Positions 1-7,764 of a DNA stretch of 64,000 bases are shown piece by piece. The translations under genes were made by a program, and so were the position numbers. The DNA is from Marinobacter lutaoensis (lineage in GTDB: Bacteria; Pseudomonadota; Gammaproteobacteria; Pseudomonadales; Oleiphilaceae). The stretch covers positions 124,001-188,000 of the forward strand of contig NZ_MSCW01000008.1 in the NCBI RefSeq assembly GCF_001981305.1, given 5' to 3'. Positions within the stretch are counted from its first letter, which is position 1, and each line of letters begins with the position of its first letter. The notes under the pieces were generated by a model that made no database searches, was not told the DNA's origin, and worked only from the letters and a program-made list of their open reading frames with translations.

Positions 1-957
1 CAGGGCCGCGTAGTTGACCCAGGTGACCACCGGATGCTGCCGCAGGAAGCGGGCGACAGCCTCGGCGTTCTGGCAATGGCGCTCCATTCGCAGAGCCAGG
101 GTTTCCAGCCCCTGCATAATCAGGAAGGCGTTGAACGGTGACAGTGCCGATCCGGTATTGCGCAACGGTACTACCCGGCAGCGGCCGATGAACGCCGCCG
201 GCCCCAGGGCCTCGGTGTAGACCACGCCGTGGTAGGACGGGTCCGGTTCGTTGAGCATCGGGAACTTGTCGGCGCTGGCTTTCCAATCGAACCGGCCGGA
301 GTCCACGACGATACCTGCGACGGTGGTGCCGTGACCGCCGATGTACTTGGTCAGGGAGTGCACCACGATATCTGCGCCGTGTTCGAACGGTCGGCACAGG
401 AAGGGCGTGGCGACGGTGTTGTCCACGATCAGCGGGATGCCATGCCGGTGGGCGATCTCGGCCCAGCGCTGTAGGTCTACGACATTGCCGGCCGGGTTGC
501 CGATCGATTCGCAGAACAGTGCCCGGGTCTGGTCGTCGATGGCCTTTTCCAGGGCCTCGTAGTCGTCGTGGGGCACCATGCGACACTCGATGCCCTGGTT
601 GGGCAGGGAGTGGGCGAACAGATTGTAGGTGCCGCCATACAGCTGGCTGGTGCTGACGATGTTGTGACCGACCCGGCAGATGGTTTGGATGGCGTAGGTG
701 ATCGCGGCCATGCCGGAGGCCACGGCCAGGGCGCCGATGCCCCCTTCCAGCGCGGCCATGCGCTCTTCGAGCACGGCGTTGGTCGGATTCATGATCCGGG
801 TGTAGATGTTGCCCTGGACCTTCAGGTCGAACAGGTCCGCGCCATGCTGAGTGTCATCAAAGGTGTAGGAGGTGGTCTGGTAGATGGGGGTGGTGGCGGC
901 CTTGGTGGTGGGGTCGCTCTTGAAGCCCGCGTGCAGCGCGAGGGTTTCCGGTTTCAT
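1..957 (-). CDS. metY: O-acetylhomoserine sulfhydrylase (partial, C-terminus off the left edge)
   Basis: PLP-dependent Cys/Met metabolism enzyme that makes homocysteine from O-acetylhomoserine and sulfide in the cytoplasm. The first 319 residues are present; the family is about 425 long, so roughly the last quarter lies outside the window. Visible landmarks are the N-terminal [12 protein letters not shown], the substrate-loop [15 protein letters not shown], and the PLP-lysine segment [12 protein letters not shown]. The ATG at 957 has an AAGGA ribosome-binding site a few bases upstream. MetY is preferred over cystathionine gamma-synthase because of the long insert after the lysine ([17 protein letters not shown]), typical of O-acetylhomoserine sulfhydrylases. 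The 87 bases to the next gene hold nothing recognisable. Confidence 0.9.
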   Translation of the reverse strand, partial: MKPETLALHAGFKSDPTTKAATTPIYQTTSYTFDDTQHGADLFDLKVQGNIYTRIMNPTNAVLEERMAALEGGIGALAVASGMAAITYAIQTICRVGHNIVSTSQLYGGTYNLFAHSLPNQGIECRMVPHDDYEALEKAIDDQTRALFCESIGNPAGNVVDLQRWAEIAHRHGIPLIVDNTVATPFLCRPFEHGADIVVHSLTKYIGGHGTTVAGIVVDSGRFDWKASADKFPMLNEPDPSYHGVVYTEALGPAAFIGRCRVVPLRNTGSALSPFNAFLIMQGLETLALRMERHCQNAEAVARFLRQHPVVTWVNYAAL

Positions 958-1044
958 GGCAGGATTCCTTGCAGTTGTGGGGTTGTTGTGGGTTATGGGC
1001 TCCGAGTATGCCACAGCGCGGGCCCGGGAACAGCGCCCGGCCGG

Positions 1045-2259
1045 CTAGACCAGGGCTCCGTACACCATGGCCCGTAATGCCTGGCGTAGAGGGTAGGCGG
1101 AGGACGGCATCAGCTGGGTCATGAAGATCAGCACCAAGGCTTCTTTCGGGTCCACCAGGAAGTGGGTGCTGGCCAGGCCGCCCCAGCCAAATTCCCCTTC
1201 GGAGCCGTTCACCTGGGACTGGGCGACATCCAGTTTGACCGAGAATCCAAGCCCGAAACCGGTGCCCTGATAGGGTGACTCGGCGAAACCGCCGGTGGCC
1301 AGCGCCGGCAGCATCCGGTTGCCGGGCAGGTGGTTGCGGCACATGAATTCCAGTGTCTTGCGACCGATGATTCGGTTGCCGGCGTAGGCGCCGCCCTGGC
1401 ACAGGGCCTGGGCGAAGCGGTGGTAGTCGTCGATGGTGGAAACCAGGCCGCCGCCTCCGGACAGGAAGTTCGGGGTGCGCAGATAGCGCGACCGCTCCGG
1501 GTCGTCTTGCAGTTTCATGGCGTCGCCAGGCTGGTGCAGGTAGCAGGCGGCAAAGCGGGATTTCTGGTCCTCCCGGACCTGGAAGCCGGTGTCGTCCATG
1601 CCCAGGGGGGCAAAGATGTACCGGCGGAAGTACTCATCCAGGGGCATGTCCGAGAGCTGCTGGATCAGGTAGCCCAGCACGTCGGTGGACACCGAGTAGT
1701 TCCAGGCGGTGCCGGGCGAGAACTCCAGCGGCAGCTCCGCCAACCGTGTCACCAGCTTGTCGAGGGTCAGGATGGCACTGCCGTCCAGTTTCAGTCTGCG
1801 GTAGGCCGCATCCACCGGGGTGCGTTCCATGAAACCGTAGGTCAGGCCGGAGGTGTGCGTGAGCAGGTCCCGGATGGTCATGGGCGTGGCGGCCGGTTCG
1901 GTCTCGAAGTTGGGGTACTCGCCACCCTTGTAGACCCGAAGCGAGCGCCAGGACGGAATGTACCGGTGCACCGGGTCGTCCAGCAGGAAGCGTCCCTGCT
2001 CGTACAGCTGCATCATGGCCACGGACGTGACGGGCTTGGTCATGGAGTAAATGCGAAACACCGTGTCCCGGCGCATCGGCCGGGCCCGCTCCACGTCCAT
2101 CAGGCCTTGGGCCCGGACCCACACCACCTGGCCGTGACGGGCAACCAGGGTGAGGGTGCCGGGCAGCTTGCCCGGGCGCAGATAGTTGTCTTCCAGGTGC
2201 TGGCGGATGCGTTCAAGGCGTGCCAGAGATACGCCGGCGACAACGTCGGATGAGGCCAT
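1045..2259 (-). CDS. Serine hydrolase, beta-lactamase class C / family VIII esterase fold
   Basis: 404-residue protein of the beta-lactamase-related serine hydrolase family (EstB-like esterases and related penicillin-binding-like proteins). The nucleophile motif S-M-T-K (Ser72-Lys75) follows the typical FRIYSMTKP context, the Tyr motif is WNYSVSTDV (Tyr188), and the C-terminal GWGGLAST stands where the third active-site motif (KTG/HxG) is expected. No signal peptide is evident, so it is probably cytoplasmic, which fits an esterase better than a true beta-lactamase. The ATG at 2259 is chosen because GAGGAA lies about 9 bases upstream; a longer reading frame up to 2337 has no such signal. Substrate unknown. 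Confidence 0.8.
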   Translation of the reverse strand: MASSDVVAGVSLARLERIRQHLEDNYLRPGKLPGTLTLVARHGQVVWVRAQGLMDVERARPMRRDTVFRIYSMTKPVTSVAMMQLYEQGRFLLDDPVHRYIPSWRSLRVYKGGEYPNFETEPAATPMTIRDLLTHTSGLTYGFMERTPVDAAYRRLKLDGSAILTLDKLVTRLAELPLEFSPGTAWNYSVSTDVLGYLIQQLSDMPLDEYFRRYIFAPLGMDDTGFQVREDQKSRFAACYLHQPGDAMKLQDDPERSRYLRTPNFLSGGGGLVSTIDDYHRFAQALCQGGAYAGNRIIGRKTLEFMCRNHLPGNRMLPALATGGFAESPYQGTGFGLGFSVKLDVAQSQVNGSEGEFGWGGLASTHFLVDPKEALVLIFMTQLMPSSAYPLRQALRAMVYGALV

Positions 2260-2356
2260 GACAGAGTTCCTCGCCGTAGTCAAAGCTCGGAGGGTAATGC
2301 ATTCCTGGCCCGGCGAGAAGGGCACCCGGGTATTCATCCGTTGTCACATGAATGCG

Positions 2357-2362
2357 TATACT
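2357..2362 (+). promoter_or_regulatory. Possible -10 element (TATACT) for the solute-binding-like gene
   Basis: TATACT lies 42 bases before the ATG at 2404 in the divergent intergenic region. The -35 at the right spacing (TTCATC, 2333-2338) is weak, so this is only a candidate. Confidence 0.3.
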
Positions 2363-2403
2363 AGGGCCTGTACCCCGACTCACCGGCCCCTGATCGATCC
2401 GAC

Positions 2404-3198
2404 ATGACCGTAACCTTGCCACTGCGACGCCCGTTGCTGGGATGCCTCATGCTATTGCTGGCCGCGGCGGGCCACGGCCAGGCGCGAACACTGACCATTC
2501 TGGCGCCGGACCTGCCGGGAGCGGTCGCCGAGGGCGGTGTCGGCCGCGACGCGGAGAGCGTTCGCTCGGCCCTCCGGTTGTGTGGCTATGAGGCCCAGTT
2601 CATTGTTCAGCCGTTTGGCCGCCATATCCTGACGTATCAGTCGTCCGACACCGCCGACGCGGTGATGACGGTGCCTCTGGGGCAGGACCTGCCCGGTTAC
2701 TCCACCTCGGCGTACATCTGGTACCAGAACGGTGCCGTGTACGACGTCAACCGCCTGGATCGGGTGGATGGCATCGAAAGCCTGTTCGGGCACGACGTGG
2801 TGACCTTCAAGAACGGTATTTCCATTCTCGAACTGGAAGATCTGCAGTCCCGCTTCGGGTCGCTGTTCGAGGTGACCAACCAGAAAATTCACTCCCACCT
2901 CCTGTTGCTGGGGCGGGTCGATGCCGTTCTTGCCGATGGCCTGATCGTTGCCAACGTCAATCGCCAGCTCCTGGAGTCCGCCGATCTGGTGGTGCGCTAC
3001 GTGGGCCATCCCCGGTTTGAGTTCTCCCCCATTTTCCAGCCGACGCCCTACAAAATGGTGTTCCGCCAGCAGTCGCTGGCCAAAGCCTTCGACCGCTGTT
3101 TCGACGAGGCCTATTCCGTGGGGTTGATCGAGGAAATCAATGAGCGCTACATCCGTCCGTTCCAGGACCTGCTGGGGCATCGCTACCTGGGGTTCTGA
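2404..3198 (+). CDS. Periplasmic solute-binding-like protein (SBP_bac_3-type)
   Basis: 264 residues with a clear signal peptide: two basic residues, a hydrophobic core around LLGCLMLLLAAAG, and a likely cleavage near GQA-RTL. The mature part resembles the amino-acid-type periplasmic binding proteins often encoded alone in Pseudomonas and Marinobacter: an alternating alpha/beta pattern, a mid-protein DVVTFKNGIS hinge-like segment and a C-terminal helix FDRCFDEAYSVGLIEEINERY. No permease or ATPase is adjacent, so an orphan sensor-like or scavenging role is as likely as transport. The ligand cannot be read from the sequence. The ATG directly follows the divergent promoter region. Confidence 0.6.
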   Translation: MTVTLPLRRPLLGCLMLLLAAAGHGQARTLTILAPDLPGAVAEGGVGRDAESVRSALRLCGYEAQFIVQPFGRHILTYQSSDTADAVMTVPLGQDLPGYSTSAYIWYQNGAVYDVNRLDRVDGIESLFGHDVVTFKNGISILELEDLQSRFGSLFEVTNQKIHSHLLLLGRVDAVLADGLIVANVNRQLLESADLVVRYVGHPRFEFSPIFQPTPYKMVFRQQSLAKAFDRCFDEAYSVGLIEEINERYIRPFQDLLGHRYLGF

Positions 3199-3391
3199 GC
3201 GGGCAGGGCGGCCGAGATCCAGCGGGTGCCCGGTTGTCTTCTGACCCTTTGGGGCGCATACGTGTAGAACCAGGATCCGTTGCCCTGCATGTAGCAGAAG
3301 CTGCATAAGGTTGTCCCCTGTGGTGGATCTGTGGGGCTCGTACAGCGGGAATGGCGACACCAGGGGAGGGGAAAATGAACAAGGGGGCCAG

Positions 3392-3399
3392 AATGAAAA
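3392..3399. repeat. Target-site duplication, left copy (AATGAAAA)
   Basis: The 8 bases AATGAAAA immediately left of the IS are repeated exactly at 6772-6779 right of it. Eight bases is the usual duplication length of ISL3-family elements. Confidence 0.95.
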
Positions 3400-3423
3400 G
3401 GGTAAGCGGATTAAATGGTTGAT
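3400..3423 (+). repeat. IS left terminal inverted repeat
   Basis: 24-bp end beginning GGGTAAGCGGATTAAATGG. It pairs with the reverse complement of 6748-6771, which begins GGGTATACGGATTAAATGG; two mismatches (positions 6 and 7). Confidence 0.93.
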
Positions 3424-3486
3424 CTTACCTTTGCATGAGAGTGAGACAGACCGGCATCTCATCGGATTATCTGGTTGATGCTTCAC

Positions 3487-3894
3487 CTACTGCTGGTGCA
3501 TGTTTCCTTCGCTAATTCCAGCAAGAACCCCACACGCCTCAACTTCCCGGTCATCGTTGCAACTCGCTCTCAGTGAAACGAGTTGTTTCTCAAGCGCTTG
3601 CAGAGCGGTTATCTGCGACCGCACATGAGAGATGTGATCATCGAGCAAGGCGTTGACGGCGGTACAAGGCTGATGAGGGTCGTCCTGATAGCTCTGTAGT
3701 TCGTGAATCTCAGCCAGTGACAGGCCCAGGATTCTGCAGCGACGGATGAAGGCCAGCCCCTCACCATGCTTCTCGGTATAGACACGGTAACCGTTGTCCT
3801 GCCGATCAGGCGGCGGCAACAAGCCCTGCTGTTCATAGAAGCGGATCGTCTGTGTTTCGACCCCTACCAACTGCGCCAACTGACCAATGCGCAT
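3487..3894 (-). CDS. MerR-family heavy-metal regulator, CadR/PbrR type (IS passenger)
   Basis: 135-residue MerR-family repressor/activator. The N-terminal winged helix-turn-helix is typical (MRIGQLAQLVGVETQTIRFYE), followed by the dimerisation helix. Cys77 (HQPC), Cys112 (RASC) and Cys121 (EAC) match the three-cysteine Cd(II)/Pb(II) site of CadR and PbrR, so a divalent soft-metal ligand is expected rather than Hg. It is divergent from the cation diffusion facilitator gene, with a MerR-type promoter between them. Start: the ATG at 3894 has GGGAGGAGG directly upstream; the TTG five codons earlier overlaps that signal and is less likely. ISPpu12 carries an equivalent gene. Confidence 0.88.
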   Translation of the reverse strand: MRIGQLAQLVGVETQTIRFYEQQGLLPPPDRQDNGYRVYTEKHGEGLAFIRRCRILGLSLAEIHELQSYQDDPHQPCTAVNALLDDHISHVRSQITALQALEKQLVSLRASCNDDREVEACGVLAGISEGNMHQQ

Positions 3895-3925
3895 CAGCCT
3901 CCTCCCCAACGGATTCTTTACTCTA

Positions 3926-3956
3926 TTGACCTTATAGTAGCTTTATAGTTTTAAAT
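3926..3956 (+). promoter_or_regulatory. MerR-type promoter with 19-bp spacer
   Basis: TTGACC (3926-3931) and TTAAAT (3951-3956) are separated by 19 bp, the over-long spacing that MerR-family activators correct by twisting DNA. The spacer holds an imperfect dyad (CTTATAG...CTTTATAG) where the regulator would bind. It would drive the cation diffusion facilitator and lspA. Confidence 0.65.
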
Positions 3957-3989
3957 GGTACCACAACATTGTTCAAGTGGAGTCGTATC

Positions 3990-4886
3990 ATGAGCAAATC
4001 CTGTGGTGGCGCCTGTGGCGGTGATGCAACGTCCGCAGCGGATACCGATATACAGGCCTCCTCCGAGGCGCCAGGGAGATGGGTCAGTGTTTATGCCGTG
4101 CCGAAGATGGACTGTCCATCAGAAGAACGAATGATTCGCCTAGCCCTGAACGGCTTTGAGGAGATTCGGGCGCTGTCCTTCGACTTGTCGAACCGCCGGC
4201 TGAAGGTCGTGCATGACGGCGAGGTCGAGCCCGTCACCTCGAAACTGAAGACCTTGGGGCTAGGCGCCTCGCTTCAGGAAACCGTCGCTGCAAATCCGGA
4301 GACCATCAAGGCCGCCGAGTTTTCGGCAGCTTCTGCTAAGCAAGAATCCGGGACCCTGCGCTGGTTGCTCGGCATCAATGCACTTCTGTTCGTGGTGGAA
4401 ATGACTGCCGGTCTGATCGCCCAGTCCACCGGCCTGATTGGAGAATCCCTGGACAATTTTGCCGATGCGGCGGTGTACGGGCTTGCCCTTTATGCGGTTG
4501 GACATAGCGTGAAAATGCAGGTACGTGCCGCGCATCTTGCTGGTGTACTACAACTGATCTTGGCTGTGGGCGTGCTCGTAGAGGTGGTGAGACGCTTTGT
4601 ATTCGGTAGTGAGCCTGAATCGCTGGTGATGATGGCTATCGCATTCGTCGCATTGATTGCCAATACCAGTTGTCTGCTGCTCATATCCAAACATCGGGAA
4701 GGCGGGGCGCACATGAAGGCAAGCTGGATATTCTCGGCCAACGACGTGGTGATCAACCTGGGGGTCATCACCGCCGGCGCCCTGGTCGCGTGGACCGGTT
4801 CCAATTATCCGGATCTGATTATCGGCACCATCGCGGGGGGCATTGTACTTAACGGTGCCAGACGCATTTTGGCGTTGAAGGGTTAA
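3990..4886 (+). CDS. Cation diffusion facilitator with HMA-like N-terminus (IS passenger, CzcD-like)
   Basis: 298-residue inner-membrane metal efflux protein. Residues about 1-100 are cytoplasmic: a Cys-rich SCGGACGG start, then an HMA-like half with MDCPSEE. After that come five or six membrane segments (from LRWLLGINALLFVVEM on). The CDF metal-site region shows GESLDNFADA and SANDVVINL, with Asp residues at the expected helix II and V positions. The family exports Zn, Cd or Co by proton antiport; the CadR/PbrR-like partner suggests Cd, Pb or Zn. It lacks the long C-terminal cytoplasmic domain of many CDFs. The ATG at 3990 gives MSKSCGG; the in-frame TTG-type start at 3969 has no better signal. 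Confidence 0.85.
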   Translation: MSKSCGGACGGDATSAADTDIQASSEAPGRWVSVYAVPKMDCPSEERMIRLALNGFEEIRALSFDLSNRRLKVVHDGEVEPVTSKLKTLGLGASLQETVAANPETIKAAEFSAASAKQESGTLRWLLGINALLFVVEMTAGLIAQSTGLIGESLDNFADAAVYGLALYAVGHSVKMQVRAAHLAGVLQLILAVGVLVEVVRRFVFGSEPESLVMMAIAFVALIANTSCLLLISKHREGGAHMKASWIFSANDVVINLGVITAGALVAWTGSNYPDLIIGTIAGGIVLNGARRILALKG

Positions 4887-4889
4887 ATA

Positions 4890-5402
4890 ATGCTCATTAT
4901 TGGCAAAAAGCTCTCGCCGTATGCCCTATTGTCCATATCGGGCCTGCTGGCAGCGTCTGATCAGGCTGTAAAGTGGCTGGTGCAGCAATCAATGGCCTAT
5001 GGCGAGTATGTTTCGGTGACCCCGTTCTTTAACTGGGTGCACCTATGGAACACCGGTGCCGCATTCAGTCTTTTTGCGAATGGTGGAGGCTGGCAGCGCT
5101 ACTTTTTTATCGGAATCGCGGTAGTGGTCTCGATTTTTCTGATCAAGCTGATCCTTGAAAATCGTCATAAAGGAGAAGCCATCGCTTACAGTCTTATCCT
5201 CGGTGGCGCCATGGGCAACCTGATTGACCGGGTCTTTCGCGGCTATGTTGTGGATTCCTTTGATTTCTATTGGCGAGACTGGCATTGGCCGGCCTTCAAC
5301 CTGGCTGATATTGCAATTGTCCTCGGTGCCTTACTTTTCGTTTCCAGCAGCTTGTTGGGTAAAAAAGCAAACACCAATGCCGAGCCGGATGGATCTGACT
5401 GA
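4890..5402 (+). CDS. lspA: Lipoprotein signal peptidase II (IS passenger copy)
   Basis: 170-residue inner-membrane aspartyl protease that cleaves prolipoprotein signal peptides. Four membrane segments are visible. The conserved family blocks are present: NTGAAFS, GGAMGNLIDR (catalytic Asp) and FNLADIAI (second catalytic Asp). It starts 4 bases after the cation efflux gene, so the two are co-transcribed. Length is normal for LspA, and all key residues are there, so it should be functional. A chromosomal lspA is expected elsewhere; this one travels with the element, as in ISPpu12. Confidence 0.93.
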   Translation: MLIIGKKLSPYALLSISGLLAASDQAVKWLVQQSMAYGEYVSVTPFFNWVHLWNTGAAFSLFANGGGWQRYFFIGIAVVVSIFLIKLILENRHKGEAIAYSLILGGAMGNLIDRVFRGYVVDSFDFYWRDWHWPAFNLADIAIVLGALLFVSSSLLGKKANTNAEPDGSD

Positions 5403-5423
5403 CACCTACGCCTATACAACACC

Positions 5424-6713
5424 ATGACCGAACTTCCCGACAACATCCTTCACCTGCCGCAATACCAAGTACTGGGCTGCAAATCAACCGACGACGAAAT
5501 GCACTTCCAGGTGGACGTGCCCGATCCCATCGCCTGCGAGGAATGCGGCGTGCAGGGTGAGTTCGTACGGTTCGGCAAGCGTGACGTTCCCTATCGTGAT
5601 CTGCCCATCCACGGCAAGCGGGTCACTCTCTGGGTGGTCCGCCGCCGATACACCTGCCGGGCCTGCAAGACAACATTCAGGCCCCAGCTACCGGAGATGG
5701 TGGACGGATTCCGTATGACACTGCGGCTGCATGAGTACGTGGAGAAGGAATCCTTCAACCACCCCTACACCTTTGTGGCGGCACAGACCGGCCTGGACGA
5801 GAAGACGGTGCGCGACATCTTCAACGCCCGCGCCGAGTTCCTGGGGCGCTGGCACCGCTTCGAGACGCCCCGCATCCTGGGCATTGACGAGCTATACCTG
5901 AACAAGCGCTACCGCTGCATTCTGACCAACATTGAGGAGCGAACCCTGCTCGACCTGCTGGCCACCCGCCGCCAGGACGTGGTGACCAACTACCTGATGA
6001 AGCTGAAAGACCGGCAGAAGGTCGAGATCGTCAGCATGGACATGTGGAACCCCTACCGGGCAGCGGTCAAGGCTGTGCTGCCCCAGGCCCGTATCGTGGT
6101 CGATAAGTTCCATGTGGTGCGCATGGCCAACGATGCCCTAGAGAGAGTGCGCAAGGGCCTCAGAAAGGAGCTGAAACCGTCCCAGAGCCGGACTCTCAAG
6201 GGAGACCGGAAAATCCTGCTGAAACGCGCTCACGAAGTCTCAGACCGGGAGCGCCTCATCATGGAGACCTGGACAGGCGCGTTCCCGCAACTGCTGGCCG
6301 CCTACGAGCACAAGGAGCGCTTCTACGGCATCTGGGACGCCACCACACGGCTCCAGGCAGAAGCCGCCCTGGACGAGTGGATAGCCACCATCCCGAAGGG
6401 CCAAAAGGAAGTCTGGAGCGATCTGGTCAGGGCAGTGGGAAACTGGCGCGAAGAGACCATGACCTACTTCGAGACGGACATGCCCGTCACCAACGCTTAC
6501 ACGGAGTCCATCAACCGACTGGCCAAGGACAAGAACCGTGAAGGGCGCGGTTACTCCTTCGAGGTGATGCGGGCACGAATGCTCTACACCACGAAGCACA
6601 AGAAGAAGGCACCGACTGCGAAGGTCTCTCCTTTCTACAAGAAAACCATCGGTTACGGACTGCCGGACTTCGCAGAGGAACTCAACTACGGAGTCGATCT
6701 GTCAACCATCTGA
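5424..6713 (+). CDS. tnpA: ISL3-family transposase
   Basis: 429 residues with the ISL3 layout. The N-terminal zinc-finger-like half has paired cysteines (ACEECGVQ and YTCRACKTTF) and a helix-turn-helix-like part (TGLDEKTVRDIFN). The DDE catalytic domain begins around GIDELYLNKRY; SMDMWNPYRAAV and VDKFHVVRMAN are the family's characteristic blocks, and TNAYTESINRLAKDKNREG supplies the last acidic residue. It is full length with no internal stop and begins 22 bases after lspA. It should mobilise the element through its 24-bp ends. Confidence 0.95.
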   Translation: MTELPDNILHLPQYQVLGCKSTDDEMHFQVDVPDPIACEECGVQGEFVRFGKRDVPYRDLPIHGKRVTLWVVRRRYTCRACKTTFRPQLPEMVDGFRMTLRLHEYVEKESFNHPYTFVAAQTGLDEKTVRDIFNARAEFLGRWHRFETPRILGIDELYLNKRYRCILTNIEERTLLDLLATRRQDVVTNYLMKLKDRQKVEIVSMDMWNPYRAAVKAVLPQARIVVDKFHVVRMANDALERVRKGLRKELKPSQSRTLKGDRKILLKRAHEVSDRERLIMETWTGAFPQLLAAYEHKERFYGIWDATTRLQAEAALDEWIATIPKGQKEVWSDLVRAVGNWREETMTYFETDMPVTNAYTESINRLAKDKNREGRGYSFEVMRARMLYTTKHKKKAPTAKVSPFYKKTIGYGLPDFAEELNYGVDLSTI

Positions 6714-6747
6714 GGGTGGTATCAGATTGATGGGGTGAAGGTGCCCC

Positions 6748-6771
6748 ATCAACCATTAAATCCGTATACCC
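6748..6771 (-). repeat. IS right terminal inverted repeat
   Basis: 24-bp end, inverted copy of 3400-3423 with two differences; it abuts the right target duplication. Confidence 0.93.
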
Positions 6772-6779
6772 AATGAAAA
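6772..6779. repeat. Target-site duplication, right copy (AATGAAAA)
   Basis: Exact copy of 3392-3399. Its last four A residues form part of the T-run of the tRNA-Met terminator when read on the minus strand. Confidence 0.95.
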
Positions 6780-6806
6780 AAGGGCTACGACCGAAATCGT
6801 AACCCT
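6776..6806 (-). terminator. Rho-independent terminator of tRNA-Met
   Basis: On the minus strand a 10-bp stem (AGGGTTACGA with TCGTAGCCCT, one G-U pair, 6-base loop) is followed by six T residues (6781-6776). It lies 8 bases past the tRNA 3' end. The IS inserted exactly in the T-run, but the target duplication restores it. Confidence 0.85.
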
Positions 6807-6814
6807 CTGAATTC

Positions 6815-6891
6815 TGGTAGCAAGGGGCGGAGTCGAACCGCCGACCCCAGCATTATGAGTGCTGTGCTCTAACCAACTGAGCTACCTTGCC
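6815..6891 (-). tRNA. tRNA-Met (anticodon CAT), elongator type
   Basis: 77-nt cloverleaf read on the minus strand: acceptor GGCAAGG pairs with CCTTGCT (one G-U), D-arm AGCTCAGTTGGTTAGAGC, anticodon loop CTCATAA, T-arm GGTTCGACTCC, and an encoded CCA end. It matches the E. coli elongator tRNA-Met pattern rather than the initiator, which lacks the first base pair. Confidence 0.95.
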
Positions 6892-6930
6892 GTGTCGCCT
6901 GAGAGGCATAGCGCTCTCAACGAGGCGCGT

Positions 6931-6959
6931 ATTCTGTGTATTTTGATTGGGGTTGTCAA
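6931..6959 (-). promoter_or_regulatory. Sigma-70 promoter for tRNA-Met
   Basis: Minus-strand TTGACA (6959-6954), 17-bp spacer, CAGAAT (6936-6931). It would start transcription about 33 bases before the tRNA 5' end; a short GAGAG/CTCTC hairpin lies in the leader. Confidence 0.65.
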
Positions 6960-7042
6960 CCCCTCTTTTCACTCCCCGTTGCCGCGTTCCGTCTTCGGCC
7001 TGCACGCTGCTTTCGGCGACATGTTGTAATAATTTCTCAATT

Positions 7043-7061
7043 GATAATAATTATCATTAAT
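7043..7061 (+). promoter_or_regulatory. Fur box before the ECF sigma gene
   Basis: GATAATAATTATCATTAAT agrees at 15 of 19 positions with the Fur consensus. It sits about 90 bases before the sigma-factor ATG in an AT-rich patch that otherwise contrasts with GC-rich flanks, as expected for an iron-repressed promoter. Confidence 0.8.
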
Positions 7062-7148
7062 TCGATCAATCCAAGGGTCGGCTGGAGGGGCGTCGTCACC
7101 CGGACTCCCTGTCTGAGCGGCCCGTAACCCACGCAAGGATAGTGGACA

Positions 7149-7742
7149 ATGGGTTCCTGCCAACAACATGTCGCATACCAGATGGCGCGTCCGGTCAGGC
7201 TCCGGGCGCCGGATACACCGGATCTTCAGACGCAGCGGCGTCGCCTGCTGGAGGCCTATTGCCGTCACCAGCGCCCCCTCGTGGATTCCGCCCAGGCGTT
7301 GATGGGGTGCCGTTCACGGGCGGAGGATGTGGTTCAGGATGCGTTTCTCAAGTTATGGGAGCACGGCACGGGCCGGGGCGTCCGGGACGAGGGCAAGTTC
7401 TTGTTCCGGGTGGTCCGCAACCTGGCCATTGACCGGCTGCGGCGCCTGGCCCTTGAACGACGCCACGGGGGCTGCGATACCCTGGTGGAGCAGGAACCGG
7501 CGCCGGCGTCGTCATCGCCGGAGCAGCGGGTGCTGGTCTCGGACACTCTGCAGCACGTGATGGCGGCAGTGTCCGAGTTGCCCGGGCGTATGCAGCGGGC
7601 CCTGGAACTGCACCGCATCGAGGGGCAGACCCAACGGGGCGTGGCACGCCAGCTGGGCGTTTCGCCGACGCTGGTCAACTTCATGCTGCGCGACGCGCTG
7701 GCACACTGCCAAGCCAAACTCAATTCTGGCCAGGCGGCCTGA
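7149..7742 (+). CDS. PvdS-like ECF sigma factor (iron-starvation sigma)
   Basis: 197 residues. The region 2 block covers CRSRAEDVVQDAFLKLWE and the following FRVVRNLAIDRLRR; region 4 covers LPGRMQRALELHRIEG to VARQLGVSPTLVNFMLRDAL. This is the extracytoplasmic-function, iron-starvation type (PvdS, PbrA, FecI). A Fur box lies upstream, and two downstream genes carry TAAA(T/C)-N16-CGT sequences like PvdS promoters, so its role is inferred to be activation of the siderophore genes under iron limitation. No anti-sigma (FecR) gene is adjacent and the cluster's receptor lacks a signalling domain. The ATG is preceded by AAGGA. A 22-base gap separates it from the exporter gene. Confidence 0.85.
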   Translation: MGSCQQHVAYQMARPVRLRAPDTPDLQTQRRRLLEAYCRHQRPLVDSAQALMGCRSRAEDVVQDAFLKLWEHGTGRGVRDEGKFLFRVVRNLAIDRLRRLALERRHGGCDTLVEQEPAPASSSPEQRVLVSDTLQHVMAAVSELPGRMQRALELHRIEGQTQRGVARQLGVSPTLVNFMLRDALAHCQAKLNSGQAA

Positions 7743-7764
7743 TGTTCGGGCAAGGACAAACCGT

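Larger units (their letters stand above)
3400..6771 (+). mobile_element. ISPpu12-like ISL3-family insertion sequence, complete (3372 bp)
   Basis: Bounded by 24-bp inverted ends (3400-3423 and 6748-6771, differing at two positions) and flanked by an exact 8-bp duplication AATGAAAA. It carries four genes: a MerR-family regulator (minus), a cation diffusion facilitator, lspA and an ISL3 transposase (all plus). This gene set, and as far as I recall the 3372-bp length, are those of ISPpu12 from the TOL plasmid pWW0. All four genes appear intact and the duplication is perfect, so the insertion is probably recent and the element potentially active. Base composition is visibly less GC-rich than the surrounding chromosome. 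Confidence 0.95.

Noticed and set aside
3199..3399. Possible decayed gene left of the IS
   Set aside because: Short frames here have no family resemblance or RBS; before insertion this was simply the spacer between the binding-protein gene and tRNA-Met.
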